This document shows, in pieces, positions 34,780 through 46,021 of a stretch of DNA of 64,000 bases. Every line of letters begins with the position of its first letter. Positions within the stretch are counted from its first letter, which is position 1. Origin of the DNA: Cycas panzhihuaensis (Eukaryota; Cycadophyta); contig CM041465.1 of NCBI GenBank assembly GCA_023213395.1, positions 108,011,741-108,075,740 of the forward strand. The letters run 5' to 3'. A model generated the notes under the pieces. It was not told the origin of the DNA and searched no databases. It saw only the letters and a program-made list of their open reading frames with translations. The position numbers and the translations under genes are program-made.

Positions 34780-35560
34780 TAGCAAAAGAGCATAAAAAAT
34801 GAGACACTCCACCAACTTTTCCCTAATGGCGTGCGTCTTAGAAACCCTTAAGCCTTCCATATTTAAGGAGGTAGTCAAAGACCAAACATGGAAAGTAACC
34901 ATTAATAAAGAGATAAATTCTATTCTAAAAAATAAAACTTAGAAGCTAATAAAATTACCACCTATGAAAAAGGCAATTAATTATTGATGGCTCTCTAAAA
35001 CTAAGTTCCATATAAAGGACACTATTGAGCATCATAAATCTCCTCTTATTGCAAAAGGTTTCAAACAATAAGAGGAGATAGACTATGATAAGACCTTTAT
35101 TCTAGTAGCCAATATGACCACATTCTATTTAGTGATGTCAGCAGTAGCCTAATTCAACTTACTAGTTTACCAAATGGATGTAAAGAGTGCTTTCTTTAAT
35201 GGAGAACTCACAGAAGAGTTTTTCTCAAAGAAACCTATTAACTATGTTGTTCTTGGTAAAGAACACTTAGTTTATAAGCTTAAGAAAGCTATATATAGAC
35301 TGAAGTAGGCACCAAATATATGGTATACAAAAATTGATGCTTTTTTTACTTAACATGGATTCCATCATTCACCCTTTGATTCAGACTTGTATATTCAGAC
35401 TAGATGAAATTTAATCACCATCATTATACCTTATATGGACAATTTAGTAATCAATAGTAATGATAATAAAGGCATAACATAATTACAATCTGAACTAAAA
35501 ATTAACTTTTAGATGATAGATCTTAGGTTATTACACTATTTCCTTAGTATTGAAGTATGG
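34780..35560 (+). pseudogene. Reverse transcriptase of copia B
   Basis: Blocks in order: FKEVVKDQTWKVTINKE, KTKFHIKDTIEHHKS, IAKGFKQ*EEIDYDKTF, YQMDVKSAFFNGELTEEF, LVYKLKKAIYRLK, FHHSPFDSDLYIQT, the active site PYMDNLVI (35432-35443) and LHYFLSIEV. YMDN replaces YVDD, so the second catalytic Asp is lost by G to A. Stops occur at expected Gln and Trp. Confidence 0.82.
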
Positions 35561-35689
35561 TAGTAATTAGAAAACATCTTCCTATTATAATTAAAGTATG
35601 TCAATGAATACTTATAGTGGTTTAGAATGATAGATTATAAGCTAGCCCTAATTCCAATGAAAACAAGAACCAAGCTTAACATGGATGAA

Positions 35690-37050
35690 TAAGGTAAGCC
35701 ATTTGATCCTACTTTATACTGGCAGTTAGTCGGGAGCCTTATCTATCTAACATATACTTGCCCAGATATTTCTTATGTAGTTGAGATCTGTTCCAAATAT
35801 ATATTGAATCCTAAAGCATCATATTAGAAGGCTGCTACTAGGATTCTCAAGTACATATGTAACACATTAGTTTAGACTTGATTACAACCAAATAAAATTT
35901 CTTACCCTAAAAAGACTCATGGATGCTAACTAGGTAAGTTACCAAGATACATGCCACTCAACTTCAAGGTACTATTTTAACATGGATTTAGTTGTAATAT
36001 CTTGAAGCTATAAGAAGTAGCTAAATATTGCTCTTTCCTCCACTAAAGTTAAATACAAAACAATTGTCTAATCCACTACAAAGTTGATTTAGCTTAGAAG
36101 GATTCTTACATAGCCTATACTTCAACAAACTAAACCCATAATTCTCTATTATGATAACTAGAGTATATTAAAGATGATGAATAATCCAATTTTTCATGAT
36201 AGAACCAAGCACATAAAGATGTTGAGAAAATTGAGTCCTAATAACCAGAAATTTCCACCAAGATTTAAACTATTTTACAACTAGTTACAAGAATTAAAAC
36301 TAAAATTTAACATGCAAGTTCTTAAACCAAAGGTAATATAATAAATAAATAAAAAAACTAAAGCATCATATATACACCAAATATAACATGGTAAAACCCT
36401 AGTGGTGTGCTAGGGAAACATCTACATAGGAAAGGTATCAATCTTTATTATCTAAGAATGGAAAAATATACATAATATATAATAAAATACTCATAACAAT
36501 AATAACCAGCAGCCTCTTCTCAATATAATATATTTAATACATCAAATACCATCAATATCATGAAAAAACACCCTAAATCGAGCTATATGAGAGAACCATA
36601 CAAGGCATAAATCTTGACCATCAAATTTGGGGTATTTTAAATAAACGACCCCAAATCTCTTTACAATTTAGTATGTTTTATAATACCAGGTTTTTGGGCC
36701 ATGGACTACTACCCCTGAACCCCCTCTTTTTAGGTGGGGGTGTCTGGCTCCCCCTATACCCCTAGCCAAAGGGGGCTCTCTCCCCCCTTAGACTCCCCTA
36801 TGAAAGTTTATAGGGGAAACCCTACTGCCAACTTGTCAAAATGTTTACCTCCAAAACATTGTTGTCATATTATCTAACAAAAGGTCCACCATCACTTCAT
36901 CTATAAGCATGTTCAAAATAAAGAAGTAGATCTTATTTACCAACTAATTGAGGACCAAGTTAGAGGTATCTTCATCAAATCACTTGGTAAACCAAAGTTT
37001 AAATGATTTTGTTATGACCTCAATATTAGATGTAATAAAGTTATCATTAA
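35690..37050 (+). pseudogene. RNase H of copia B, split by a solo LTR
   Basis: The 5' half runs from DPTLYWQLVGSLIYLTYTCP through SYVVEICSKYILNP to NNPIFHDRTKHIK at 36219. The 3' half resumes at 36885 with VHHHFIYKHVQNKEVDLIY, QLIEDQVRGIFIKSLG and KPKFK. Removal of 36220-36879 plus one duplicated pentamer gives TKHIK followed by VHHHF in frame, the normal copia sequence. The TDxDW block is badly decayed. Confidence 0.8.
36220..36879 (-). repeat. Solo copia LTR inside copia B RNase H
   Basis: This 660-bp TG...CA block (TGTTGAGAAAATTG to TATCTAACA) is flanked by AAAGA (36215-36219) and AAAGG (36880-36884). No primer-binding site, gag or pol lies inside, so it is a solo LTR left by recombination between two LTRs. 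The minus orientation is inferred from promoter-like and 3'-end-like composition on that strand (AGGGTTTTACCATG late in the unit). It contains G/C-run blocks at 36700-36800. Confidence 0.75.
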
Positions 37051-37057
37051 GTAAGGG

Positions 37058-37437
37058 TGTTAAAACATCTAATTACTCTTTCATTACTTTATAATTTGTA
37101 TACATTTATACTTATATAATCTAAGGTATGACCTCTCACTATAAATCTAATTATAATATAAATATTGGTTGATTCCACCACCTTTATTGATATGTTAGAT
37201 AATCAGTTTATTATATTTTGGGGGTGGTTTGCTTATAAATTAAACACATGCCCTATGATTTGTATATTAGAGAATATTATATGCAGAATCTCTACCAAAA
37301 TAGAGACACACAGTATAACCAATTTACCTATAACAAACTTACTTTGCATATTTTTCTTTCTATTTGATATTTGATCTACATTCTTGAGTATATTTAATTA
37401 TATGCACATTTATTTAGATCTTGATTCTAATTTAATA
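37058..37437 (+). repeat. 3' LTR of copia B
   Basis: Starts TGTTAAAACATCTAATTAC after the purine-rich AAGTAAGGG and ends CTAATTTAATA (CA to TA). Same length as the 5' LTR. A short open frame at 37165-37374 is LTR sequence, not a gene. Confidence 0.92.
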
Positions 37438-38075
37438 GTACATCACCGTGGGGAGCTCTAATATTACTTATGATGAAGAAGGATGAATCTCATAGGATAT
37501 GTATTAATTATAAATAGCTAAACAAAGCTACTATCAAGAATAAGTACCCATTAACTAAGATAGAAAACATACTTTACTAGATAACAGGATCTGTAATACT
37601 CATAAAAATCAACTTGAGATATGGGTACTACTAGACCAAAATTAAAGATGAAGATATCTTCAAGATACATCACTATGTATTTGGCATGATGCCATTTGGT
37701 TTAATAAATGCACCAACTTTAATGTATATAATAAATAATATATTCAAGCAATACCTAGAAAATTTTATGGTAGTTTTCATTGATGGTATTTTAATCTGCT
37801 CTAAGGTAAGAGAAGAATATAAGAAACACTTATAAATAGTACTATAATTTCTTAGAGAGTACAAGTTCTATACAAAATTTAGTGAGTGAAAATTTTATAA
37901 GGAATATGTATGCTACTTAGGGAATACCATATCAACTAAAAACACCTCTATAAACCCTTCAAACATAAATGCAATCATGGATTCATAATTTGTAAGAGGT
38001 ACGAAGCTTTATAGGACTTACTAGCTACTATGGAAAATACTTAAGAGATTTTTCTAAGATCGTAATCCTAATTAC
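37438..38075 (+). pseudogene. Reverse transcriptase, middle part, of chromovirus E
   Basis: In frame the sequence reads SPWGALILLMMKKDES, RICINYK*LNKATIKNKYPL, HYVFGMMPFGLINAPTL, the active site VVFIDGILIC (37773-37796), CYLGNTIS and GLTSYYGKYLRDFSKIVIL. FIDG replaces the family FIDD, so the second catalytic Asp is Gly. It ends at the copia C insertion and continues at 46022 with the palm-RNase H linker. Confidence 0.85.
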
Positions 38076-38391
38076 TATTAGAATAATATCAATTTATTTA
38101 AACTACATGAAAATGCATCTTGGGAACTAGTAGGCCACCATCATCCATCTTCAAGCCACCACAAGTTGTCCTTGAGCTGATAAGATGAGATTGTATTTTG
38201 ATTTATTATTTTTTTAATATATAGACTAATGGTCAAGTTGAGACAGACTCCTGCCTTCCCAAAATCTATAAATATCTTAGGTGTATCACCTTGGTGTTTT
38301 TTAACATTTCCATCAAATATTTAGAGATTTTTTGTAATGCTTTAACAATGGATTAATGCATTCAGACCTGCTTTATCCTTTGCAATCTACA
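38076..38391 (+). repeat. 5' LTR of copia C
   Basis: Begins TATTAGAATAATATC (TG to TA) and ends TGCAATCTACA. It carries about 100 bases (roughly 38140-38240) that are missing from the 3' copy; the remainder is colinear (AAAATCTATAAATATCTT and AATGCTTT.ACAATGGATTAA). Confidence 0.9.
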
Positions 38392-38393
38392 TT

Positions 38394-38404
38394 TGGTATC
38401 AGAG
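38394..38404 (+). promoter_or_regulatory. Primer-binding site of copia C
   Basis: TGGTATCAGAG, two bases after the LTR, is an exact match to the initiator tRNA-Met site. Confidence 0.88.
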
Positions 38405-40946
38405 ATCCTAGGTTACTATCTAAAAAATGTACCTTTGACCTTCTTGTGAGATTCATAGCTCTCATTTAGTATGTACGTTGTCAATTATTAAAGTTTAACC
38501 TTATAAAATTATTTGTTATATTGTTGATTTCTTGATACAGCTCTCTATGTATCCTCATTTGTTCTATGATGTTTGATTGTCTATCATACTTAGCTTCATC
38601 AAGATCCTACTCCTTATTAAGTAAGCAAAACTATGCTATATAACTACTTATTTTGATAGTGACTAAGTTCTTTACCTAGTAATAAAGACAATTTGAGATT
38701 TCATCTCTCTATTTGTGATATATCCCTCTCTGAGACTTAACCTCTTCATAGGTCTATAAGAATCTTGCTACCTAGTTAAAAAGTAAAGCTCTCTAACCTA
38801 TTTTTTCCTCAGTATGACACCTTAAATAGTGTTTCCCCTCCTCTATTGGTAGTTTAGATTATTCTTTGAATATTGAAGACTCGTCCTAGAGCCGTACGAC
38901 CTTCTAATTCTTTATATACCTACACAACCTTCATTCGTTATAGACTTGATCCTTTTTCTTTTTTTTCTCCTCCTCATTAATAGTCTACATTTGATCTCTA
39001 ATCACTAAAAATTAATCATAGTGAGGTTTTTTGTGCATTTTTTATCTATTTAGAGCCTTTACATTTTTGTCAATCACTATCATCCTATTCTTCCTTTTTT
39101 CTCATTTATTTCAATATTTTTTAAATAATAAATATATCTTTTGGATTACACTAACTATTGGATTACTCAAGCTCCCTCTCACATTTAGGATTAATTATTT
39201 TGATTAATATTTTGGTGTATATTTGATCCATCTATTTGCCTACATAATCACCCATTAATGGATGATTATTTTATTGTATTTATTTTTTATTTATCTAAAG
39301 TTTATAAAAATTAAATTAAATTTGATTTATCTTTGAGTTTTGTATGTGTGTTTTAGTCTAGCCCCCCTTACTTTATTTTTTTTGGTCATGTTGAGCCCCT
39401 ATATGACTGTGGTCTTAATCTTTTAGTGGGTGGACTTCAAATAAATATTAGTTATTTTTTATAAATTTTAGTTTTAAAGGATTTAACCATTTTCTATAAG
39501 TTTTGTATTCCAAAGCCCCTGTTAGACTCTAGTGGTGGGTCACATTAACCCCCACGTGACTAAGGGTCTTTCGCTTAAGGGGATTAACCCCCATCCCCCC
39601 ATGATCTTTTTTAAATTTGTTTATCATAAAAGGGTCCCTATGATATTTTCATTATAAATTATGATCCAAAAATCTATTTTTTGAACAATTAGATCTTTTA
39701 GAAAGTTATTTCAATTATCTATGTATTAAAGTAGTTTTTATTGAGATCTGAAACTATTTTATAGGGTTTTGAGGCTAATGAAGTTAAGGCTTCTATTTGA
39801 TTCTAATTTGTCTTATTTTTAAATATTTCAAGCAATTTTTTCATTCTAACTTAGTATACTTAATTATTATTGAACTACTAACTAGTTGTTGATATTTTTT
39901 TAATCTATTTTAGAGGTTCACAATTGAATTTTATAGCTATTTAGCCCTACTTTGGCCTCTTGAAGATAAGGAGCTCAATTAGAAATAAAAGATTCAAACT
40001 AGTGCACTCAAAGTCCTTATAACTCTATTCTAAAGCTGTCACTCTATCTTTTAGCTTGTAAATTTGATTCTAGAGCACATTTAAGGCATTTTTTCTACTT
40101 ATTTAAGGTTATTTTTTTTCCTCTTTAAAGCATTCACTTAAAGATGCATTTTAAGTGAAATAAAGGAGAAAATTTTAGGATTACTTTCATAAGCATATCT
40201 TGAAATTTTCTTTGGATTAAAAGAGCTCATATAGAAGAACATTTACTATTTATTTATTCTTAATGGTTTCATCTATATAGTGAAATGAATAGAAGGCTCA
40301 TTTTGCTCCATTTCAAATCTTAAAAGCATTTCAAGGTGTATTTAGTTACATAAGATCATTCAAAAGTACTTCATTCTATTTTAAAGCTTATTTGAATCCC
40401 TATGAAAGTTGTTTTGTAAAAGCATTCATTGAATCTAATTTGAAAGGATATACTTTCCTTTTATTACTAAGTTATCTTTTCATTAATTAAGAAGGCATCT
40501 ATTTGAAAGTTCATGTATATTTCAAGTTGTTTGTTGGCTCATTAGTAAAACATCTTCAAAGTTGATTTAAGGCCATCTCTATTATACTTGATAGCTCAAA
40601 TAACTTGTATTATATTACATAATTATAAGCTTATTTCATAGGTCTTTACCTTTAAGGTTTACATATGTCATTTTGAATAATGAAACAAATTGTAGATCTA
40701 TTTTGGTTCTCTTTTAGCTCCTTATTGATAAATCAGGGTTCTTTTAAAGTTGCATCTATTTTCTTCAAAAGTATTTCATGGTATCAAGATGCATTTAGAA
40801 TCATTGAAAGTTTATTTACTTCATTTGCATATCTTTTTAAAAATGAGCATCTGTTGATTTCAATTTCAAAGGATATGTCTTGCTTTTATTGTTAAGTTCT
40901 TTTTTAGTTATTGATTAAAAAGGAATCATGCCTTATTAAGCAAGAC

Positions 40947-41005
<59 letters not shown>

Positions 41006-41654
41006 CATTAAAAAGATAATTATTTGAAAGAACCTCCTTTATTTCTAACCTTTAGGGGGAATAATTGGGACCCCTGAAGTTATCACCATGCATATGCCCT
41101 CAGCCTACTCATATTGGATAAGGAATGTCATTCACTATCTAGTATATTAGGTGGTAGGATGAGGTGAGAAACCTTTCCTATTTTGGAGTTTGGAGACTAA
41201 GGTTAGACTTAGAGAGGGTGAGTGTCTTGGTTAGTAAATCTATTATCGCTAGATCTATCATTAGGCATAAGATTGACGTAGGTGGACAAACAAGTTAGGG
41301 AGGTCTAGCACCTTCTTTATAGCTCACGTACTGAGGTATATCAGATTAAACACTTATGTACTAGTATATTGAGTCCCTAATTTACCACTTGTAGGTAGGT
41401 ACCACTAGACAAGATAGTAACCAAAGGCTTCCCTTAGATACCTACAACCTTAGAGCTTAGAAACCATCTTAGTAACTAGGACACTTATTAAAAATTTATT
41501 TGGGACATGTATAACTTTGGAGGACACTTATTAAAACTTTATAACTTTAGGAGATACTTGATAAAACTTTATTTGAGATATAATAGAAATTAGTTTTGGC
41601 AACTTGATTATTCTAAAAATTAATAGATCTAAATTCTTAAATTGAAGTAAGAGG
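38405..41654 (+). other. 3.2-kb leader of copia C
   Basis: No gene is recognisable. The first half is AT-rich without structure. From about 39400 it is related to the leader of copia B, and the match is strongest at 41050-41480. A TA microsatellite (40950-41004) lies inside. Frames such as 40680-40895 have no recognisable product. A leader this long is unusual for copia elements. Confidence 0.55.
40950..41004. repeat. TA microsatellite
   Basis: An uninterrupted run of about 27 TA units lies in the leader of copia C. Confidence 0.95.
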
Positions 41655-42700
41655 ATGAGACCCATCCTCATCACTAAAGATATGTCGGATATTATGAAGA
41701 TAGGATATAATGAACTAGGTCAAAATGCAATTGATCTAGAGAAACTAGCATTCAAGATAAATGCAAATAAAGATAATGAGGCCCTTACATTATTCTTTTG
41801 TACCCTAGAGGATCACATATTTCCTACAGTGAGTGAGGCAACCAAATCTAAGGAGGATTGGGATATTTTACAACTTATTTATAAAGGGGTAGTCTCATTC
41901 AAGCTACAAACCTTGAGAAGAAGATTTGAGAACTTAAGAATGATACCTAATGACTCAACTACTAAATTCATAACCAAGTTTTAAGACCTTTTGAACCAGA
42001 TGAGATCCCTTAGTGAAACATTAACTAAACAAAGTGGTTGTTGGGAGAATTTTAAGATGTGTAGGTAAAGTAAAAGGATTCAAAATGGTGGAAATTAGTA
42101 TAGAAGTTTCAAAGGATCTGAGTACCCTAAAAATTAAATAATTATGTGCCATGTTAATGGAGGTTGAGGAGAAAATGAACATAAGTGAGTCACTAGAGCA
42201 TGCATTTATAACCAAAGCTAGGATCGAATCAAACTTATAAGCTAAAAGCTCAAAATCTAGGGATCACACCCAATGGGAGAGAGAAAGACACCCTAGATGA
42301 GAAGTACATCAAGAAAGGCAAGCAAGATATCAATCTCTATATCTAAGAAATCCAAGAGCAAACCAAAGGAATCATAGTCATACTAGATGTCAAAGTCAAG
42401 AAAGGTACCATGAGGCAAATCAATATTGCCATAATTGACAAGGCCATATAAACTCTCACAGGACCAACTTCAATTATCCCAATAATAAACAAAGGGATAA
42501 CCAAGCTCCATATTTGGAAAGAGGAAGACCATCCACTATTGATGGAACCAATCCTTAAAGTATGAGTCTTACCTATGGAAGAAGGGATCCAATTTACTAT
42601 TCATTTTATAATAAAGTTGGTCATACAAAAGATAAGTATTTTACCAAGAATGGTCCACCTACTAGGGGAAGTTCCAATACAGTTATTCAAATAAGGGAAA
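41655..42700 (+). pseudogene. Gag of copia C
   Basis: Gag is open from 41655 to 41984. It carries KDNEALTLFFCTLEDHIFP, SKEDWDILQLIYKGV, FKLQTLRRRFENLRM and NDSTTKFITKF, a standard copia Gag (UBN2) domain. Basic, Arg/Gln-rich text follows. A zinc knuckle near 42597-42640 reads Y-S-F-Y-N-K-V-G-H-T-K-D-K-Y: the CX2CX4HX4C spacing with all three Cys replaced by Tyr. A second partial knuckle lies near 42425. Confidence 0.75.
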
Positions 42701-42739
42701 ATGATTGACCATTCCTATCTAATTTTATTGCTCATAAGG

Positions 42740-43900
42740 AAGAAGAAGACTATTGGTACATTAATTCTAGCTACCCTACTCATATAACCTACAAACAAGA
42801 TATATTTTAAAGCATTAATATAACTAGAAAGGGGTCCATTATGTTTGGAGATAACACATCATCCAAATCTATTAGAAGAGGTAATATCATCCTAAAGATA
42901 AAATTAGGTGAACATTGACATCTTGATGATGTACTCTTTGTTTCAGCCTTAAAAAAAAATATTTTATTAGTAGGATAGATGATGGGTCATGACTATAAAG
43001 TTATAAATGTACCATTAAGGATAAGAGAAAGAATAAGGCAATAATTACAAAGGAAAAATGACCCAAGATAGACTCTTGAAGCTTGTTCTCACCCCATCAG
43101 ATAATTATGCTTTTAGAATTATAATTAAGCTTAATAGTGATATGTGGCATAGGAGATTTAGCATCCATAAAGAAATCAGATATGGTTGATGGGCTACCTC
43201 ATATTGAAGTAGAGAAAGATATTTGTGAAGGTTGTCTCCTAGGAAAATAACATAGAGAAAGTTTTCTATATGGTAGCTATAGAGAAAAAGGATCACTCCA
43301 TCTAATATATACAAATCTTTATGGCCATATGATGTTCCTTCACTTGTAAGTGCTAAATACTTATATTCATTGATGACTACACAAGGAAAACTTGGGTATA
43401 CTTCTTAAAGTTTAAATTAGATGCATTTAAATAATTTGTCGACCTCAAAACCTTTGTAGAAAGGCAAAGTGGACATAAAATACTCTCCCTAAGATCAAAT
43501 AATAAGGGAGAGTTTATTTCAATTGAGTTTAATGCCTATTACACACATCATGGCATAAGGAGATAACTCACTAATCCTTACACCCCTCAACAAAATGGGG
43601 TGGTTGAATAAAAGAATCACACCATAATTGAAATGGTTAGGTGCATATTGAAAGATAAAAAGTTGGGATATGAATTCTGAATAGAGATTGTCCACACTAT
43701 TATCTACCTATTCAATAGATGTACTAATAAGGCCCTTAGGTAGCTGTCACCTAAAGAAGCATGGACTAGATATAAACCTACGATACACCATTTAATAATC
43801 TTTAGTTGCCTAGCTTACATCCATGTCCCTGAATACAAGAGGACTAAGCTAGATGATAAAAGCATCGAATGTATATTTATTGGCTATAATGATGCTTCCA
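42740..43900 (+). pseudogene. Protease and integrase of copia C
   Basis: Protease starts YWYINSSYPTHITYKQD near 42752. The copia DSGASTH motif has its catalytic Asp changed to Asn. Integrase shows FIDDYTRKTWVYFLKFK from about 43365, LSLRSNNKGEFISIEF, NPYTPQQNGVVE*KNH near 43576, SPKEAWTRYKPTIHHL, KRTKLDDKSIECIFIGY and KSYKVYDP. The second Asp is Asn and the Glu is kept. Confidence 0.82.
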
Positions 43901-44209
43901 AATCTTATAAAGTATATGATCCAAAAGCACAACAAGTCATGGTGAGCAAATATGTTATGTTTAAAGAAGATAATTGTTATCACTTCAATTATGTTCAAGA
44001 GAAAGGAAAAGGTATTATAATAAACCTTGATTCAACTACTAGGTCCACATATGTGCCACCTAGTTAGAATTTAAGATAAAGTTTTGGTGTACCATATGGG
44101 GAAGGAATCACCTTTCGACCTTCATCACAAAGATTTCTTAGATGGGTTCAAAGGAACCATAATATAGATAATATTTTAGATGATGACTATAATAGAAGAT
44201 CCACTCATT

Positions 44210-45150
44210 CACATAGGGTGAACTTTACCCTTATGAGTCAAGTCATGGAAACCCATGAGCCTCACACCTTTGAGGAGGCCAATACTCATGATGATTGGAG
44301 AAAATCCATGGAACAGGAATATAATTATATAGTGAAGAATGATATATGGGAACTTGTTGACCTTCCTCCCAACAAAAAGGCTATTGGTACCTAATGGATC
44401 TATAAGACCAAATTTAGATCTGATGGATCAATTAATAAACATAAGGCTAGACTCATAGCTAAAGGATATGCCCAAAAGTAAGGCATGGAGTATAGTGAAA
44501 CCTTTACTCCTATTACATGCATGGAGATAGTCCATATAATATTAAGTTTAACTACCCAAAAGGATTAGGATATTTATCAAATGGATGTTAAAAGTGTATT
44601 CCTTAATGGGTATATTAAAGAAGATATTTATGTCCATCAACCATAAGGTTTTGAAGTCAGGAGAGAAGAAGACAAAGTGTACAAACTAAAAAAGGCACTT
44701 TATGGATGGTTAAAATAAACACTCAGGGCATGGTACTCTCAGATTGATAAATATTTCATAGACCAAGGATTCAAAAGAATCCAGTTGGATCCAAATTTAT
44801 ACATCAAGATCAAAGCAAATTCCATCTTGATAGTGGGACTTTATGTAGAATACCTTATCTATAGGAAATGACCCCTACCTTTTACAAAAGTTTAAGGATG
44901 ATATGTGTAAAGAATTTGAAATGACTAACTTGGGCTTAATGCATTACTTTCGGGGATTGGAAGTATGATAAGATAACGACACTATTTTTATTTACTAAAT
45001 AAAGTATACCTTAGACTTACTCTAAAAGTTCAAGATAAATGATTACAAAGCCTTATCTATACCTACTAAAGTTGGCATTTAGTTATCTAAATCTAATGAT
45101 TCTACACCAATGGATCCCACTCTTTATAGATAACTGATTAGTAGCCTAAT
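44210..45150 (+). pseudogene. Reverse transcriptase of copia C
   Basis: Blocks: HTFEEANTHDDWRKSMEQEY, NDIWELVDLPPNKKAIGT, GSINKHKARLIAKGYAQK, YQMDVKSVFLNGYIKEDIYV, DKVYKLKKALYG, LDPNLYIKIKAN and LYVEYLIY at the active site (both catalytic Asp changed). It then decays through several frames. It is the most readable RT entry segment among the copia copies here. Confidence 0.84.
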
Positions 45151-45179
45151 ATATTTAATATCAATATGACCTGATATTA

Positions 45180-45788
45180 TGCATGTAATCAGTGTAGTTT
45201 TAAGATTCATGCAAGATCCCAAATTCACTCATTGGCAAGCAACTGAGAGGATCTTACGATACTTAAAGGGTATAACAGATTATAGGTTATGCCGCAAATC
45301 ATCATCAAACTTTAAGTTGATTGGATATACATGCTCTAATTAGGTAGGAGATATTGATGACAGAAAATCTACTTCAGGGTATGTATTTAGTTTAGGTTCA
45401 ATAGCCATTGCATGGAGCACAAAGAAACAAATTACAATTTCCTTATCTACAATAGAAGCGGAATATAAAGTAGCAATTTCATGTGCATATGAGATAGTAT
45501 GGTTATAATAACTTCTATATGATCTTCAAATAGAATAGAAAGGCCCAACCAAGATTTAGTATGATAATCAAAACACCATTTAAATGACTTGCAATCCAAT
45601 TTTCCATACTAGAACTAAGCATATTGAGGATCAGTATTACTTCATTTGGGAATTGATCTAAGCAAGTGAAATTGAGTTAGTATATTACAACATAGAAGAC
45701 CAAATAGTAGATATCTTCACAATGGCTTTAGGAAAAATTAAGTTCCACAAATTTAGAGAGAAACTTGGAGTTATATATAATAGATATT
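45180..45788 (+). pseudogene. RNase H of copia C
   Basis: Visible blocks are [75 protein letters not shown] and TRTKHIEDQYYFI. The TDADWAGD block has lost acidic residues. It ends shortly before the polypurine tract AGGAGGGAA (45791-45799). Confidence 0.78.
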
Positions 45789-45799
45789 ATAGGAGGGAA
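45789..45799 (+). promoter_or_regulatory. Polypurine tract of copia C
   Basis: ATAGGAGGGAA directly precedes the TGTTAG start of the 3' LTR. Confidence 0.75.
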
Positions 45800-46016
45800 T
45801 GTTAGAATAATGTCCATTTATTTAAACTATATACATAGGCATCTTGGTAACCAGTGGACCACTACCAGTAGACTCCCACCTCCCTAAAATCTATAAATAT
45901 CTTGGGTGTACTACCCTGGTGTCTTTTGATACTACTATCAAATGTTTGGAGATTTATTATAATGCTTTGACAATGGATTAATACATTCTAATCTACCATA
46001 TTTTCTACAATCTACA
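45800..46016 (+). repeat. 3' LTR of copia C
   Basis: Runs from TGTTAGAATAATGTCC to CAATCTACA, 217 bp. It is about 100 bases shorter than the 5' LTR because an internal block is absent. Confidence 0.9.
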
Positions 46017-46021
46017 ATTAC

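Larger units (their letters stand above)
21749..37437 (+). mobile_element. Ty1/copia element B, inserted in chromovirus E
   Basis: The LTRs at 21749-22128 and 37058-37437 are both 380 bp and colinear, flanked by identical GTACA duplications (21744-21748, 37438-37442). Inside are a primer-binding site, a long leader split by minus-strand copia F, gag with a Gln/Gly-rich repeat, protease, integrase, RT, and RNase H split by a solo LTR. The internal order is copia. The element is dead: stops throughout and the RT active site changed to YMDN. Confidence 0.92.
38076..46016 (+). mobile_element. Ty1/copia element C, inserted in chromovirus E
   Basis: LTRs at 38076-38391 and 45800-46016 are flanked by identical ATTAC (38071-38075, 46017-46021). 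Between them come a primer-binding site, a 3.2-kb leader, gag, protease, integrase, RT, RNase H and polypurine tract. Removing the insert joins DFSKIVILIT to SL*KKNVK.. of element E in the normal gypsy order. The element is inactive: protease Asp lost, RT active site YVEY, many stops. Confidence 0.93.

Noticed and set aside
37165-37374. Short frame also present at 21856-22065
   Set aside because: Both copies lie in the LTRs of copia B; the conservation is that of the LTR.
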